Below are positions 9,186 to 26,487 of a DNA stretch of 64,000 nt, piece after piece. This DNA comes from Myxococcales bacterium (lineage in GTDB: Bacteria; Myxococcota_A; Polyangia; Polyangiales; Polyangiaceae): NCBI GenBank assembly GCA_016703425.1, contig JADJCA010000002.1, positions 248,001-312,000 on the forward strand. The letters are read 5' to 3'. The notes under the pieces are model-generated. The model searched no databases. It was not told the DNA's origin and saw only the letters and a program-made list of their open reading frames with translations. The first letter of the stretch is position 1. Each line of letters begins with the position of its first letter. Both the position numbers and the translations under genes were made by a program.

Positions 9186-9221
9186 AAGAAAAACGGGGAG
9201 CCTCCTTTCGGAAGCTCCCCG
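9186..9221 (-). terminator. Rho-independent terminator of the rpoBC operon
   Basis: Read on the minus strand, a 12-base-pair stem (CGGGGAGCTTCC pairing with GGAGGCTCCCCG, one U-G wobble) with a GAAA tetraloop is followed directly by TTTTTCTT. It starts 25 bases after the rpoC stop codon and is the clear end of the ribosomal/RNA polymerase transcript. Confidence 0.93.
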
Positions 9222-9245
9222 CTCGTTACCCCGAAGGGTTTGGCG

Positions 9246-13499
<4,254 letters not shown>

Positions 13500-13611
13500 C
13501 GGGGTGACCTTTCTGTCGAACTACTAAGAGGAAACTTTTCTAGGGGGTGGAGAAGGACCGAGCGGGGGCAGCGAGCGAGCCAGTCGGCTCACCCGTCGCC
13601 CCGCACGCTCG

Positions 13612-17748
<4,137 letters not shown>

Positions 17749-17866
17749 CGCAGCTCCTCGAGAAGGCACTCGACAACGGCTCGAGTGCACCCTCTTTCAT
17801 GGTGACAACGGACACATAAGCGGCCCCGCGCCGGTGAGCACTAAGGGCAAAAGAGAAGCGCAGGAA

Positions 17867-17905
17867 GGGACGAACGCGGCGGGATCTCTCCCGTCGCGCC
17901 GTCCC
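17867..17905 (-). promoter_or_regulatory. Hairpin in the rplL-rpoB spacer (possible attenuator or processing site)
   Basis: An interrupted inverted repeat with outer arms GGGAC/GTCCC and inner arms CGCGACGGG/CCCGCCGCG around a 6-base loop lies 35 bases after the rplL stop. On the minus strand it is followed by a pyrimidine-rich stretch (TTCCTGCGCTTCTCTTTT). Enterobacteria have a partial terminator and an RNase III site in this same spacer, so this is the natural place for differential expression of L7/L12 and RNA polymerase. The function here is inferred. Confidence 0.5.
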
Positions 17906-17940
17906 AACCGGGCGCTAAGCAAAACGAAAATTCGTCACGC

Positions 17941-18327
17941 TTACTTGAGCTCGACCTTCGCGCCGGCTTCTTCGAGCTTCTTCTTGAAGTCCTCGGCTTC
18001 GGCCTTGGAGACGCCTTCCTTGAGGGTCTTGGGGGCGCCTTCGACGAGGTCCTTGGCTTCCTTGAGGCCAAGGCCCGTGATCTCGCGAACGACCTTGATG
18101 ACGTTGATCTTGTTCGCGCCGGACTCCTTGAGCTCGACGGTGAACTCGGTCTTCTCCTCGGCCGGCGCAGCGGCCGCGCCACCGCCAGCAGCCGGACCGG
18201 CCGCAACGGCAACGGGAGCGGCTTTGACGCCCCACTTGTCTTCGAGGGTCTTGATCATCTCAGCGAGCTGGATGACGGGCATGTTGGAGAGGAAGTCGAC
18301 AACCTGCTCCTTGGTGAGATCGGCCAT
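17941..18327 (-). CDS. rplL: 50S ribosomal protein L7/L12
   Basis: Ribosomal stalk protein L7/L12, 128 residues, the usual length. The N-terminal dimerisation helices (LTKEQVVDFLSNMPVIQLAEMI), an Ala/Gly/Pro hinge (about residues 38-55) and the globular C-terminal domain (KINVIKVVREITGLGLKEAK) are all clear. It binds L10 on the ribosome and recruits translational GTPases such as the tuf product encoded upstream. The start has GGAG 8-12 bases upstream. Confidence 0.97.
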   Translation of the reverse strand: MADLTKEQVVDFLSNMPVIQLAEMIKTLEDKWGVKAAPVAVAAGPAAGGGAAAAPAEEKTEFTVELKESGANKINVIKVVREITGLGLKEAKDLVEGAPKTLKEGVSKAEAEDFKKKLEEAGAKVELK

Positions 18328-18420
18328 TTTGAATTCTCCGTATTCGAATCGAAAGATGAGTAATTTTTGAGGCCCGCGAGCGGACCGGAACCATTTGTCG
18401 GGAGAGCCCGACGAGTGACG

Positions 18421-18966
18421 TCAGCCCTTCCGCTCCTTCGCCGCCAATGCGTAGACGAAGTTCTGCGTGGGAGCTTGGAGGAGTGCCACGAGCTGCTGCA
18501 TGGGCGCCTGGAAGGTCGCGAGCAGCGTTGCCCGAAGCTCGTCTTTGCCGGGCATCGTAGCGAGCTGCTCCTCAACGGCTTTGCCGGTGAGGATCGTGCC
18601 GTCGACGACGCCTGCTTTGACTTGGAGCTTCTCGCCGGCAGCTTCCTTTTTGAAGGCCTTGACGACCTTCGCGGCAGCGGACGGATCTTCGTAGCTCCAG
18701 GCGATGCCCGTCATGCCGGTGAGCGTCGACTTCAGGCCATCGCTGAACGATTCGCCTTTGAGCGCCTGCTTGACGAGAGTGTTCTTCGCCACCTTGTACT
18801 CGACGCCAGCCTTGCGGAACTCGGCGCGGAGTTTGGTTGCGTTCTCCACGGTCATGCCCTGGTAGTTCAGGAACACGGTGGAAGTGGCCTTGGAAAAGCG
18901 TGCCTTGATCGTCTCGATCTCGGCGTTCTTCGCCTTCCGCTGAGCGTTGAGCCTCGCGGTTTCCAT
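18421..18966 (-). CDS. rplJ: 50S ribosomal protein L10
   Basis: L10, the base of the L7/L12 stalk, 181 residues. The RNA-binding N-terminal domain shows the typical pattern VFLNYQGMTVENATKLRAEF and YKVAKNTLVKQAL, and a C-terminal helix binds L12 dimers. The ATG lies one base after the rplA stop codon, so translation is almost certainly coupled to rplA. There is no room for the L10 autoregulatory leader that enterobacteria have between these genes. Confidence 0.96.
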   Translation of the reverse strand: METARLNAQRKAKNAEIETIKARFSKATSTVFLNYQGMTVENATKLRAEFRKAGVEYKVAKNTLVKQALKGESFSDGLKSTLTGMTGIAWSYEDPSAAAKVVKAFKKEAAGEKLQVKAGVVDGTILTGKAVEEQLATMPGKDELRATLLATFQAPMQQLVALLQAPTQNFVYALAAKERKG

Positions 18967-18967
18967 A

Positions 18968-19678
18968 TCAGGCCTCCTCGGTGGTGCTCATGTACTGAGC
19001 CGTATCGATCTTGACGCCGGGCCCCATGGTCGAGGACATCGAGATGCTTCGGAGGTAGGTGCCTTTCGCCGTCGAGGGCTTCGCACGAACGAGCGCGTGA
19101 ATGAGCGCGTTGGCGTTCTCTGCGAGTGCCTTCTCCGAGAAGGAGCGCTTGCCGACGCGGGCGTGAACGATACCGGCCTTCTCGACTCGGTATTCGATCT
19201 TGCCGCCCTTCGCTTCGCGAACGGCGGATCCCACGTCGAACGTCACGGTTCCGACCTTCGGGTTCGGCATGAGCCCTCGGGGACCGAGCACGCGACCGAG
19301 CTTACCGACGGCTCCCATCATGTCGGGAGTTGCGATGACGCGGTCGAAGTCGAGGAACCCCTCGGAGACCTTCTGAACCATGTCGTCGCTGCCGGCGAAA
19401 TCGGCGCCGGCCTCGCGGGCCTCGCGCTCTTTGTCACCCTTGGCGAATACGAGCACGCGAACGGCTTGACCCGTTCCGTGCGGCAGAACGATCGCGCCTC
19501 GGACCATTTGGTCCGCGTGCTTGGGATTGACTCCCAGTCGCACGGCGACGTCGACCGTCTCATCGAATTTCGCGAAGCTGGTCTGCTTGACCAGTGCCGC
19601 CGCCTCTTCCACCGAGTACTTCTTTGCTCGGTCGAGGAGGCCGTCGGCCTTCGCGCGATTCTTGGATACCTTCGGCAT
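18968..19678 (-). CDS. rplA: 50S ribosomal protein L1
   Basis: Ribosomal protein L1, 236 residues. The family motifs are clear: KFDETVDVAVRLGVNPKHADQMVRG near the start of domain I, LGRVLGPRGLMPNPKVGTV in domain II, and a C-terminal strand with KGTYLRSISMSSTMGPG. The start MPKVSKNRAKA at 19678 has a strong AAAGGAGG site; the longer reading frame to 19747 is not needed. In other bacteria L1 represses the rplK-rplA unit; the 202-base leader before rplK could carry its site. Confidence 0.97.
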   Translation of the reverse strand: MPKVSKNRAKADGLLDRAKKYSVEEAAALVKQTSFAKFDETVDVAVRLGVNPKHADQMVRGAIVLPHGTGQAVRVLVFAKGDKEREAREAGADFAGSDDMVQKVSEGFLDFDRVIATPDMMGAVGKLGRVLGPRGLMPNPKVGTVTFDVGSAVREAKGGKIEYRVEKAGIVHARVGKRSFSEKALAENANALIHALVRAKPSTAKGTYLRSISMSSTMGPGVKIDTAQYMSTTEEA

Positions 19679-19828
19679 TTTCCTCCTTTCGATCCCGGAG
19701 CTCGCTCTTTCGAGTCCACTCCGGTGACCTCCCACCGGAACCGGCACCCGTGCCGCGAAGCACGGAGTCGGGCGGTGGTGGCTGTCTCGACGCGGGGAAC
19801 CATTTCCACGCGCTGAGAAAGTTGTTTC

Positions 19829-20263
19829 TTACGTGATGTCGATCCCCATCGAGCGGGCCGTTCCGGCGAAGGAACGCATGGCCGCCTCGACCGAGGTCGT
19901 GTTCATGTCTTGGATCTTCTGCTTGGCGAGCTCTTCGAGCTGCTTCTTCGTCACCGAGCCGACCTTCGTCTTGTTGGGCTCCTTCGAACCCGCACCGGGC
20001 TTCTTCGACGTCGGCAGGCCTGCCGCCTTCTTCAAGAGCACGCTCGCCGGCGGCGTCTTCAAGATGAACGAGAAGGAGCGGTCCGAGTAGACCGTGATGA
20101 CGACGGGGATGATCATGTCGCCGCCGGCCGTCTTCGCGTTGAACTCCTTGCAGAACTGCATGATGTTCACGCCGTGCGAGCCGAGCGCCGGACCGACCGG
20201 CGGAGCCGGGTTGGCCTTCCCCGCGGGGAGCTGAAGCTTGATGTAACCAGTGACCTTCTTCAT
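19829..20263 (-). CDS. rplK: 50S ribosomal protein L11
   Basis: L11, 144 residues, standard length. The N-terminal signature (IKLQLPAGKANPAPPVGPAL, then GVNIMQFCKEFN) and the C-terminal rRNA-binding domain (TKKQLEELAKQKIQDMNT) are intact. It forms the GTPase-associated centre with 23S rRNA and L10/L12. The start at 20263 is supported by GAGAG about 6 bases upstream and by alignment to family N-termini. A 202-base spacer separates it from nusG. Confidence 0.97.
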   Translation of the reverse strand: MKKVTGYIKLQLPAGKANPAPPVGPALGSHGVNIMQFCKEFNAKTAGGDMIIPVVITVYSDRSFSFILKTPPASVLLKKAAGLPTSKKPGAGSKEPNKTKVGSVTKKQLEELAKQKIQDMNTTSVEAAMRSFAGTARSMGIDIT

Positions 20264-20465
20264 CGTTCTCTCAGCCTTCTCAGATGCTCCTACGAGGAGT
20301 TTCGGGGGACCGGCTTCTCGCAAGAGCCGCGCCGGTCGCGGGACCGAAGTTCGTAGTCAGCGCAGTGAGGACCGCAAGGGCCTCGGTCGAAAAAAGTAGC
20401 GAATCTCGTTGGGACGCCCATCCTGGGGGCCGAAGACTGCTCGGCCGTCCAGCGGAACGAAAGGT

Positions 20466-21002
20466 TTAGGAGGCTCGTTTCTCCACTTGGGCGAACTCGA
20501 GCTCGACGGGGGTAGCGCGGCCGAAGATGGAGACCTTCACCCGAAGCTTCTGCTTGTCGGGCTTCACTTCTTCGACGGTCCCCGAGAAGTTCGCGAAGGC
20601 GCCGTCGATGACGCGGATTTCGTCGCCCACTTCGAAGTGGACTCGCGGCTTCGGCTTAACCGCACCCTCGACAATGCTCTTGCGGAGGTCGTCGATCTGC
20701 GGCGGGGCGACTTCCTGCGGCTTCTGGTTTCCGATGAAGCCGGTGACCTTGGGGGTGTCCTTGACGACGTGCCAGGCTTCTTCGCCCATCTCCATCTCGA
20801 CGAAGATGTAGCCGGGGAAACTGGTCTTCTGACGCACCCTGGGCTTCTGACCAGACCGGTTCTCTTGCACCGTCTCCGTCGGAATGAGGATCTCGCCGAA
20901 GCGCTCCTCCATGTTGTGCTCCTTGATGCGTTGCTGGAGCGCCTCACGGACTTTGTTCTCAAAGCCCGAATAGGTTTGGATGACGTACCACTTCTTGCTC
21001 AT
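20466..21002 (-). CDS. nusG: Transcription termination/antitermination factor NusG
   Basis: NusG, 178 residues. It has the NGN domain (KWYVIQTYSGFENKVREAL, then FPGYIFVEM) and a C-terminal KOW domain (VGDEIRVIDGAFANFSGTVEEV). It binds RNA polymerase (encoded downstream in the same block) and couples it to Rho or the ribosome. The ATG lies 10 bases after the secE stop, so the two are a tight pair as in most bacteria. Confidence 0.97.
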   Translation of the reverse strand: MSKKWYVIQTYSGFENKVREALQQRIKEHNMEERFGEILIPTETVQENRSGQKPRVRQKTSFPGYIFVEMEMGEEAWHVVKDTPKVTGFIGNQKPQEVAPPQIDDLRKSIVEGAVKPKPRVHFEVGDEIRVIDGAFANFSGTVEEVKPDKQKLRVKVSIFGRATPVELEFAQVEKRAS

Positions 21003-21012
21003 GGCGAAATGC

Positions 21013-21537
21013 TCAGATTCCATAGACGAAGTTGGTGATGAAACTCCAGAAGCGGTCCATCAGCGCGAAGAAGACAGTGGCGACGGCGGTGGTGACGATG
21101 ACGACGGTGGTCGAGTTGGTAACTTCCTGCTTGGTCGGCCAGGTGACCTTCGAGAGTTCCTGCGCGACTTCCTCCGCCAGCTGGCGGGCTCGGGTCCGAC
21201 GCCAGTAGTAGACCGCGGCCGCGGCGCCAACCCCCGCCGACAAAATGATCAGAATGTCGTCGCGGGGCTCACCGACCTGGGGCTTGAGCGTGGCGAGCTT
21301 CAGCCAGACTCCGTGAATGAGCTTCGTCATGAGGAAGGCGACGATGATCGCGCCACCGAAGTACGCGGCGTACACGAACCGCCGCTCGCCGAGCTGCGCC
21401 GGAGCAACGGACTCGTCGCCTTCCGCGGCGACGGGCGCGTCGTCGGCCTTACCCACCTTGGCAAGCGCAGCGGACTCCGTGGCGACGCTTTCGTCGGCCT
21501 CGGCGGACTCCTCACGCTCTTTTTCGTCGGTCGTCAT
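21013..21537 (-). CDS. secE: Preprotein translocase subunit SecE
   Basis: SecE, part of the SecYEG channel in the inner membrane. The conserved C-terminal amphipathic helix and last membrane segment are present (EVAQELSKVTWPTKQEV, then a TVVIVTTAVATVFFAL helix). Two further membrane segments lie upstream (YAAYFGGAIIVAFLMTKLI and ILIILSAGVGAAAAVYYW), giving three in total as in E. coli. At 174 residues it is longer than usual because of an acidic, Glu/Ala-rich N-terminal extension of about 50 residues. It lies between tRNA-Trp and nusG. Confidence 0.93.
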   Translation of the reverse strand: MTTDEKEREESAEADESVATESAALAKVGKADDAPVAAEGDESVAPAQLGERRFVYAAYFGGAIIVAFLMTKLIHGVWLKLATLKPQVGEPRDDILIILSAGVGAAAAVYYWRRTRARQLAEEVAQELSKVTWPTKQEVTNSTTVVIVTTAVATVFFALMDRFWSFITNFVYGI

Positions 21538-21561
21538 CGTTTTCTCGGGTCACTGCGTCTG

Positions 21562-21634
21562 CAGGGGCTGGGGGATTCGAACCCACGACCTGCGGATTTG
21601 GAATCCGCTGCTCTACCAGCTGAGCTAAACCCCT
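21562..21634 (-). tRNA. tRNA-Trp (CCA)
   Basis: A full cloverleaf is readable on the minus strand: acceptor AGGGGTT/AGCCCCT, D-arm TAGCTCAGCTGGTAGAGCA, anticodon loop TTCCAAA with anticodon CCA, and T-arm GTGGGTTCGAATCCC. The 3' CCA is not encoded. It sits between rpmG and secE, the common bacterial position. Confidence 0.97.
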
Positions 21635-21668
21635 AGGCGGTCTCGTTTCATCCCCGGCGATTGCGCGC

Positions 21669-21821
21669 TCACTTCGTTTCCTTGTGAGCCGTGTGTTTGT
21701 CGCAGCGGGCACAGTACTTCTTGAGCTCGATTCTTCCCTTTTGATCGGGCTTTCTTGTCGTTCGGTAGTTGCGAGCCTCGCAGACCGAACAGACGAGAAC
21801 GACTTGGACGCGGCTGCTCAT
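21669..21821 (-). CDS. rpmG: 50S ribosomal protein L33
   Basis: L33, 50 residues. It is the zinc-binding (C+) type, with two CxxC pairs (CSVC and CARC), plus the typical NYRTTRKPDQKGRIELKKYC core. The start is the ATG at 21821; a 12-residue upstream extension in frame is not family-like. It lies between tuf and tRNA-Trp. Zinc-type L33 is often paired with a zinc-free paralogue elsewhere in a genome; none is in this window. Confidence 0.95.
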   Translation of the reverse strand: MSSRVQVVLVCSVCEARNYRTTRKPDQKGRIELKKYCARCDKHTAHKETK

Positions 21822-21846
21822 GGTGTCTCCGCCGCGCCGAGCCTTG

Positions 21847-21884
21847 ATCCGCTGCATCTCCCAACGGGAAGACGCAGCGGATCC
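21847..21884 (-). repeat. Strong inverted repeat between tuf and rpmG
   Basis: A hairpin with a 10-base-pair GC-rich outer stem (GATCCGCTGC/GCAGCGGATC) and an inner stem around a short loop lies about 13 bases after the tuf stop and before the rpmG start. There is no U-tract, so it is more likely an RNA processing or stability element than a full terminator. Coordinates may be off by a base. Confidence 0.5.
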
Positions 21885-21896
21885 CGGGGCGCGTCA

Positions 21897-23087
<1,191 letters not shown>

Positions 23088-23129
23088 GACGGTCTCTCCT
23101 GAAAGCGGCCTTGCGATAAATCGGTGAAG

Positions 23130-23204
23130 TGGAGCCCACCACGGGGCTTGAACCCGTGACCTCCTCCTTACCAAGGAGGTGCTCTACCACTGAGCTAGGT
23201 GGGC
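23130..23204 (-). tRNA. tRNA-Thr (GGT)
   Basis: Cloverleaf on the minus strand: acceptor GCCCACC/GGTGGGC, anticodon stem CCTCC/GGAGG with loop TTGGTAA (anticodon GGT), and T-arm ACGGGTTCAAGCCCCGT. The 3' CCA is encoded (23130-23132). It is the last tRNA before tuf, equivalent to thrT. Confidence 0.97.
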
Positions 23205-23303
23205 AGTGACTTGAGTTAAGGAAGAGCGACGGCTCCGAAGCGAATGAAGAAAGTAAGAAGCGGTTGGAAGAGTCAGGAAGCTAGGTGAAGCGACGTCTAG
23301 AGC

Positions 23304-23377
<74 letters not shown>

Positions 23378-23433
23378 GATTCGGCCCGCCGGGCTTTCCC
23401 GGCGAGTCCAGACACCCCGCAGTGTGTTTGGGG

Positions 23434-23518
<85 letters not shown>

Positions 23519-23552
23519 GAAATACATGACAAAAATTACTCTAACAAAGCGA

Positions 23553-23625
23553 GCTGACGAGGGGACTTGAACCCCTAACCGCCGGTTTACAAAACCGGTG
23601 CTCTACCGATTGAGCTACGTCAGCA
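23553..23625 (-). tRNA. tRNA-Thr (TGT)
   Basis: Minus-strand cloverleaf: acceptor GCTGACG/CGTCAGC, anticodon stem CCGGT/ACCGG with loop TTTGTAA (anticodon TGT), and T-arm TAGGGGTTCAAGTCCCCT. CCA is not encoded. It is the first gene of the tRNA-tuf unit, equivalent to thrU. Confidence 0.97.
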
Positions 23626-23660
23626 GGGGCCCTTCGGCGGTCCTCGTCGAAAGGGCGCGC

Positions 23661-23689
23661 AGGCTAGCCCAAAGAGCGAGCCCTCGCAA
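23661..23689 (-). promoter_or_regulatory. Candidate sigma70-type promoter of the tRNA-tuf unit
   Basis: Upstream of the first tRNA-Thr the minus strand reads TTGCGA, 17 bases, TAGCCT. The -35 element matches the consensus at 4 of 6 positions, the spacing is ideal, and the -10 is weak but keeps TA and the final T. It lies about 36 bases before the tRNA 5' end. This is pattern-based and not confirmed. Confidence 0.4.
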
Positions 23690-23777
23690 GCAAGAGAGAA
23701 GCCAGAGGACTTCTCGCCCGCGTGAGGGCGGTAACCCGTGGAGTGACGGGAGTCAAGCAAGGCCCTGATTTTCCGAA

Positions 23778-23806
23778 GCTCTCGGTAGGCGGTGCGCGTC
23801 GAGAGC
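23778..23806 (-). terminator. Weak hairpin after the 413-residue lipoprotein gene
   Basis: A 7-base-pair stem GCTCTCG/CGAGAGC with a 15-base loop lies 26 bases past the stop at 23832 on the minus strand, followed by TTCGGAAAATC. The U-tract is poor, so this is a weak call. Confidence 0.3.
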
Positions 23807-23831
23807 CGCCGGGCGGAGGTGTGGGAAGACT

Positions 23832-25073
23832 CTAGCGACGGCTCGCTTTCTGCTCAGCCGCCCGCTCCGCCTTCTCGCGCATCAGCTCGAGGGCCCGGCG
23901 CACCGTCGGCTCGTCGTACGGCAACGCGGCGAGAAATGCGCGCTCTTCGGCCAGCGCCGCTTCGATCTCCCCTTTCAGACCACGCGCTCGCTCCAACCAA
24001 CTCGCGAAATTCGGCCCCGTCGCTGTCGTCGTCGTCGTTGCTGCTGCCGCTGCCGGCGTGACCATCGCGAGCGTGCGCTCCATCATGTCGTGGGCCTTCT
24101 CGAGGAGCACGCGATACCGAACGTGCATGATCGCGAAGAAGAGCTGCTCGTCCTCCTCGCTCTTCGCCTTGGCGGGTGGCGGGATCTTCGCGATGGCGCG
24201 GTGCAGGGAGCGGTACATCTCGCCGACCCGATAGCCGCCGAAGGCGATGAAGAACGGGTCGGTCGCGCGCATCGCGTCGGCGTAGGCGCGCTGCGCCTCC
24301 ATGAGCCCTTCGCAGCGCGCCTCCATCTTCGGAAGGAAGTCTCGAAGGTCACGCGAGGATGTGCGCGCCCCGTCGCCAGCAACGAGCTCGATGCGTTCGG
24401 AGCGCACACGTCGGACCTCGGCTTGGGCCAGGCGAAGCATCGCCGCGGACGACGGCAGCCGCCCGGCCCCGCCTACGCGGAGCGACTCCATGAGGTCGAG
24501 GCCCTGCTGAACATCACGACCCGCGGGGCCGTCGTCACCTTGTTCCACACGCGCCAACGCGCGGGCAGCAAGCGCAGCCATGCGCTCGAAATCACTGGCC
24601 CCCGTCTCCGTCGCGAGGACGCGATCGGCCACCGCGCCAAGGCCCTTCCAGTCTTCGCTGTACGCGAGCAGCGAGAACAGACGCGCGGTCGCTTGGCGCG
24701 CCGCCGCGACAGCGCCAAACGATCGCTCCAGCTCCAGGTACGTCTGGATGGCCTCGGCGCGCTGCCCCAATCCTTCTTGCGCGACCGCTAGGCCGAGACG
24801 AACTTGCGGCTCATGCTCGCGCGCTTCGAGGCTGCCGGAGCGCCACGCCTCTAAGACCGTCGCGTAGCTCGCATGCGCCTCAGCAAAGCGGCTCGCGCGG
24901 AGAGCCTCGTCGCCACGCGCGATCAACTCAGGGGCGGTGCCGGCGGCACCGGTCCCAATGATTTGCTCCGACACGCGCTCCACGTTTGGCGTCGCCGGCG
25001 TGGGCGACGCCTCGCGAGCCGCGCCGCAGGCCGCTAGGAAGAGCCAGGGTAGGGTTCGGAGCGGTGACCCCAT
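23832..25073 (-). CDS. Lipoprotein with TPR-like helical repeats
   Basis: Predicted lipoprotein of 413 residues. The signal ends at LAAC (about residue 16), followed by a Pro/Thr linker and an almost all-helical body. Repeats of the type ELIARGDEALRASRFAEAHASYATVLEAW look like tetratricopeptide units, as found in outer-membrane assembly or scaffolding lipoproteins. The C-terminus is a Lys/Arg/Glu-rich helix. No enzymatic motif is visible. It is divergent from the small DUF465-like gene. Confidence 0.65.
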   Translation of the reverse strand: MGSPLRTLPWLFLAACGAAREASPTPATPNVERVSEQIIGTGAAGTAPELIARGDEALRASRFAEAHASYATVLEAWRSGSLEAREHEPQVRLGLAVAQEGLGQRAEAIQTYLELERSFGAVAAARQATARLFSLLAYSEDWKGLGAVADRVLATETGASDFERMAALAARALARVEQGDDGPAGRDVQQGLDLMESLRVGGAGRLPSSAAMLRLAQAEVRRVRSERIELVAGDGARTSSRDLRDFLPKMEARCEGLMEAQRAYADAMRATDPFFIAFGGYRVGEMYRSLHRAIAKIPPPAKAKSEEDEQLFFAIMHVRYRVLLEKAHDMMERTLAMVTPAAAAATTTTTATGPNFASWLERARGLKGEIEAALAEERAFLAALPYDEPTVRRALELMREKAERAAEQKASRR

Positions 25074-25291
25074 CGAGACGTTAGTGTAGCGGGCCCGCGA
25101 CCTTGTTCCGAAAATCGGCCTCCGCCGCGATGCCGCAGCCGAAATCAGGCGCCGCCGAGACGGAATCGAGGCGAGCCGGCAGAAGGCCGCGCCCTAGCTT
25201 CGGCCGCGTCGGGGCCGGCTCGGGTGGCGTGCGGGAACAATCCGCACGCGCCGATCGTAGAGCAGCCATGACCGCGGCCAAGGAGGCATTC

Positions 25292-25486
25292 ATGCAAACA
25301 CTCGTGCAGGGCAGCTACGAGAGCCACCGACTGGAGCTAACGTTTCGTGCCATCGACGCGCGCATCAAGAAGCTCGACCGGCGCGGCGCTCTCATGAGCC
25401 CGGCGGAGCGCACCCTCGCGACGAACCTCAAGCGAGCTCGCCTCGCGGTGCTCGACCGGATGAGCGCGATGACGACGCGCCGCTGA
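25292..25486 (+). CDS. Small YdcH/DUF465-like protein
   Basis: A 64-residue, highly charged helical protein resembling the DUF465 (YdcH) family: ESHRLELTFRAIDARIKKLDRRG, then ERTLATNLKRARLAVLDRM, where the LKRARL segment matches the family's LKKERL pattern. Function unknown. The start is the ATG at 25292, because a perfect AAGGAGG lies five bases upstream (25280-25286); an ATG at 25268 has no such site. It ends four bases before the convergent lipoprotein gene. Confidence 0.7.
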   Translation: MQTLVQGSYESHRLELTFRAIDARIKKLDRRGALMSPAERTLATNLKRARLAVLDRMSAMTTRR

Positions 25487-25490
25487 CGGA

Positions 25491-25910
25491 CTACTTCTTC
25501 TTGGGCTTCTTCGCCGAGAGCTCGGCTTCCTGAAGCGAGAGCGACGCGATGCCGCTCTGGTAGACCTCAGTGTTGAGGGTACCGAGGGCCTCGTCGAGGC
25601 GAGACTTCCAGTCGTTCGGCAGAGCGCCGCGATGCTCGTTCTCGAGGGCTCGCGCCAGCGCGAGGTAGTGCCGGGCCTCCGCGCGAAAGCCGATGCGGAA
25701 GTTGCTCATGCCGCGAAGGTACGCGTACCGAACGCGCTCTTCCGCCGTCAACAGACCCAGGTTCGGATCGACGGCCCTCGTGAGCGCGAGCGCCAGTTCG
25801 TGGTTGTTGGCGTCGTAGGCCGACTGCGCTCGGACGAGCTCGTCGCGATAGGTCGTGCAACCGACGAGCAGGGGAATCCCGACAAGCCCAAACCACCGCG
25901 CGAGACGCAT
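25491..25910 (-). CDS. Small lipoprotein, TPR-like
   Basis: Lipoprotein of 139 residues with its signal ending at LVGC (about residue 18), followed by a helical body (AQSAYDANNHELALALTRAV, ARHYLALARALENEHRG) that looks like one or two TPR-type hairpins. The tail is KKPKKK. Function not known. The neighbouring membrane protein gene (25975) is on the same strand, 64 bases upstream. Confidence 0.6.
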   Translation of the reverse strand: MRLARWFGLVGIPLLVGCTTYRDELVRAQSAYDANNHELALALTRAVDPNLGLLTAEERVRYAYLRGMSNFRIGFRAEARHYLALARALENEHRGALPNDWKSRLDEALGTLNTEVYQSGIASLSLQEAELSAKKPKKK

Positions 25911-25974
25911 GCGGCGAAGCTAACACAGCGCTCAACGCGAGAGGCAGCCTCTCGCCGCGGTCAGGGCCGACGAC

Positions 25975-26340
25975 CTAGCCGTGCACGAGGGAAAGCGTCA
26001 CACCAAGGGCCGTCAGCACCGTCGAGCCGAAGACGAAGCTGCCCCGCCTGCGCACGCAACTGACTTCGTGACGATCGACGATGGGCTCGGTGCCGTCTTC
26101 GGTTTGACGGACCCCCCAAGCGGCCGACAGGCCGCAGACGCCGGTCAGGCCAGTGGCGATGCCGTGGAGGCCAACCAAGATCGGCAGGAAGACCGCGTAA
26201 CGAATGGCCGAGGTGACGCCCAGCGAACGGAGCAACACCGCCGTCGCGAGGGCCACGCCAAAAGCCACGACGCCAAAGCGAATCTGGCGATTGCGAATCG
26301 CGGTCGTGAGATTCTTGGCGACGGTGGCGGCGACCTGCAT
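25975..26340 (-). CDS. Hypothetical small membrane protein
   Basis: A 121-residue protein with about three hydrophobic segments (VVAFGVALATAVLLRSLGV, AVFLPILVGLHGIATGLTGVCGL and FGSTVLTALGVTLSLV). Between the second and third lies a charged loop containing VDRHEVSCVRRRG. No family recognised. Codon use is typical of the region. It is divergent from the nucleotide-translocase gene. Confidence 0.5.
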   Translation of the reverse strand: MQVAATVAKNLTTAIRNRQIRFGVVAFGVALATAVLLRSLGVTSAIRYAVFLPILVGLHGIATGLTGVCGLSAAWGVRQTEDGTEPIVDRHEVSCVRRRGSFVFGSTVLTALGVTLSLVHG

Positions 26341-26487
26341 GGTTTGAGGATTCTAGGCCCCGAAGCCGCCGCCGGCCAGCCACTGTGGCGATTTGGGCTG
26401 CGATTGGGCTCGCGGCCAGGCCGATGGCCCTTGTCAGCTCTCTCGTCCGTTGCAGAAGTAGCGTTCTAGCCTGTCGACCTCTCGTTC

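Noticed and set aside
20264..20465. A possible riboswitch or L1-binding leader in the nusG-rplK spacer
   Set aside because: The spacer is long enough for an L1 site, but I could not find a stem that matches the known L1 target, so I list no element there.
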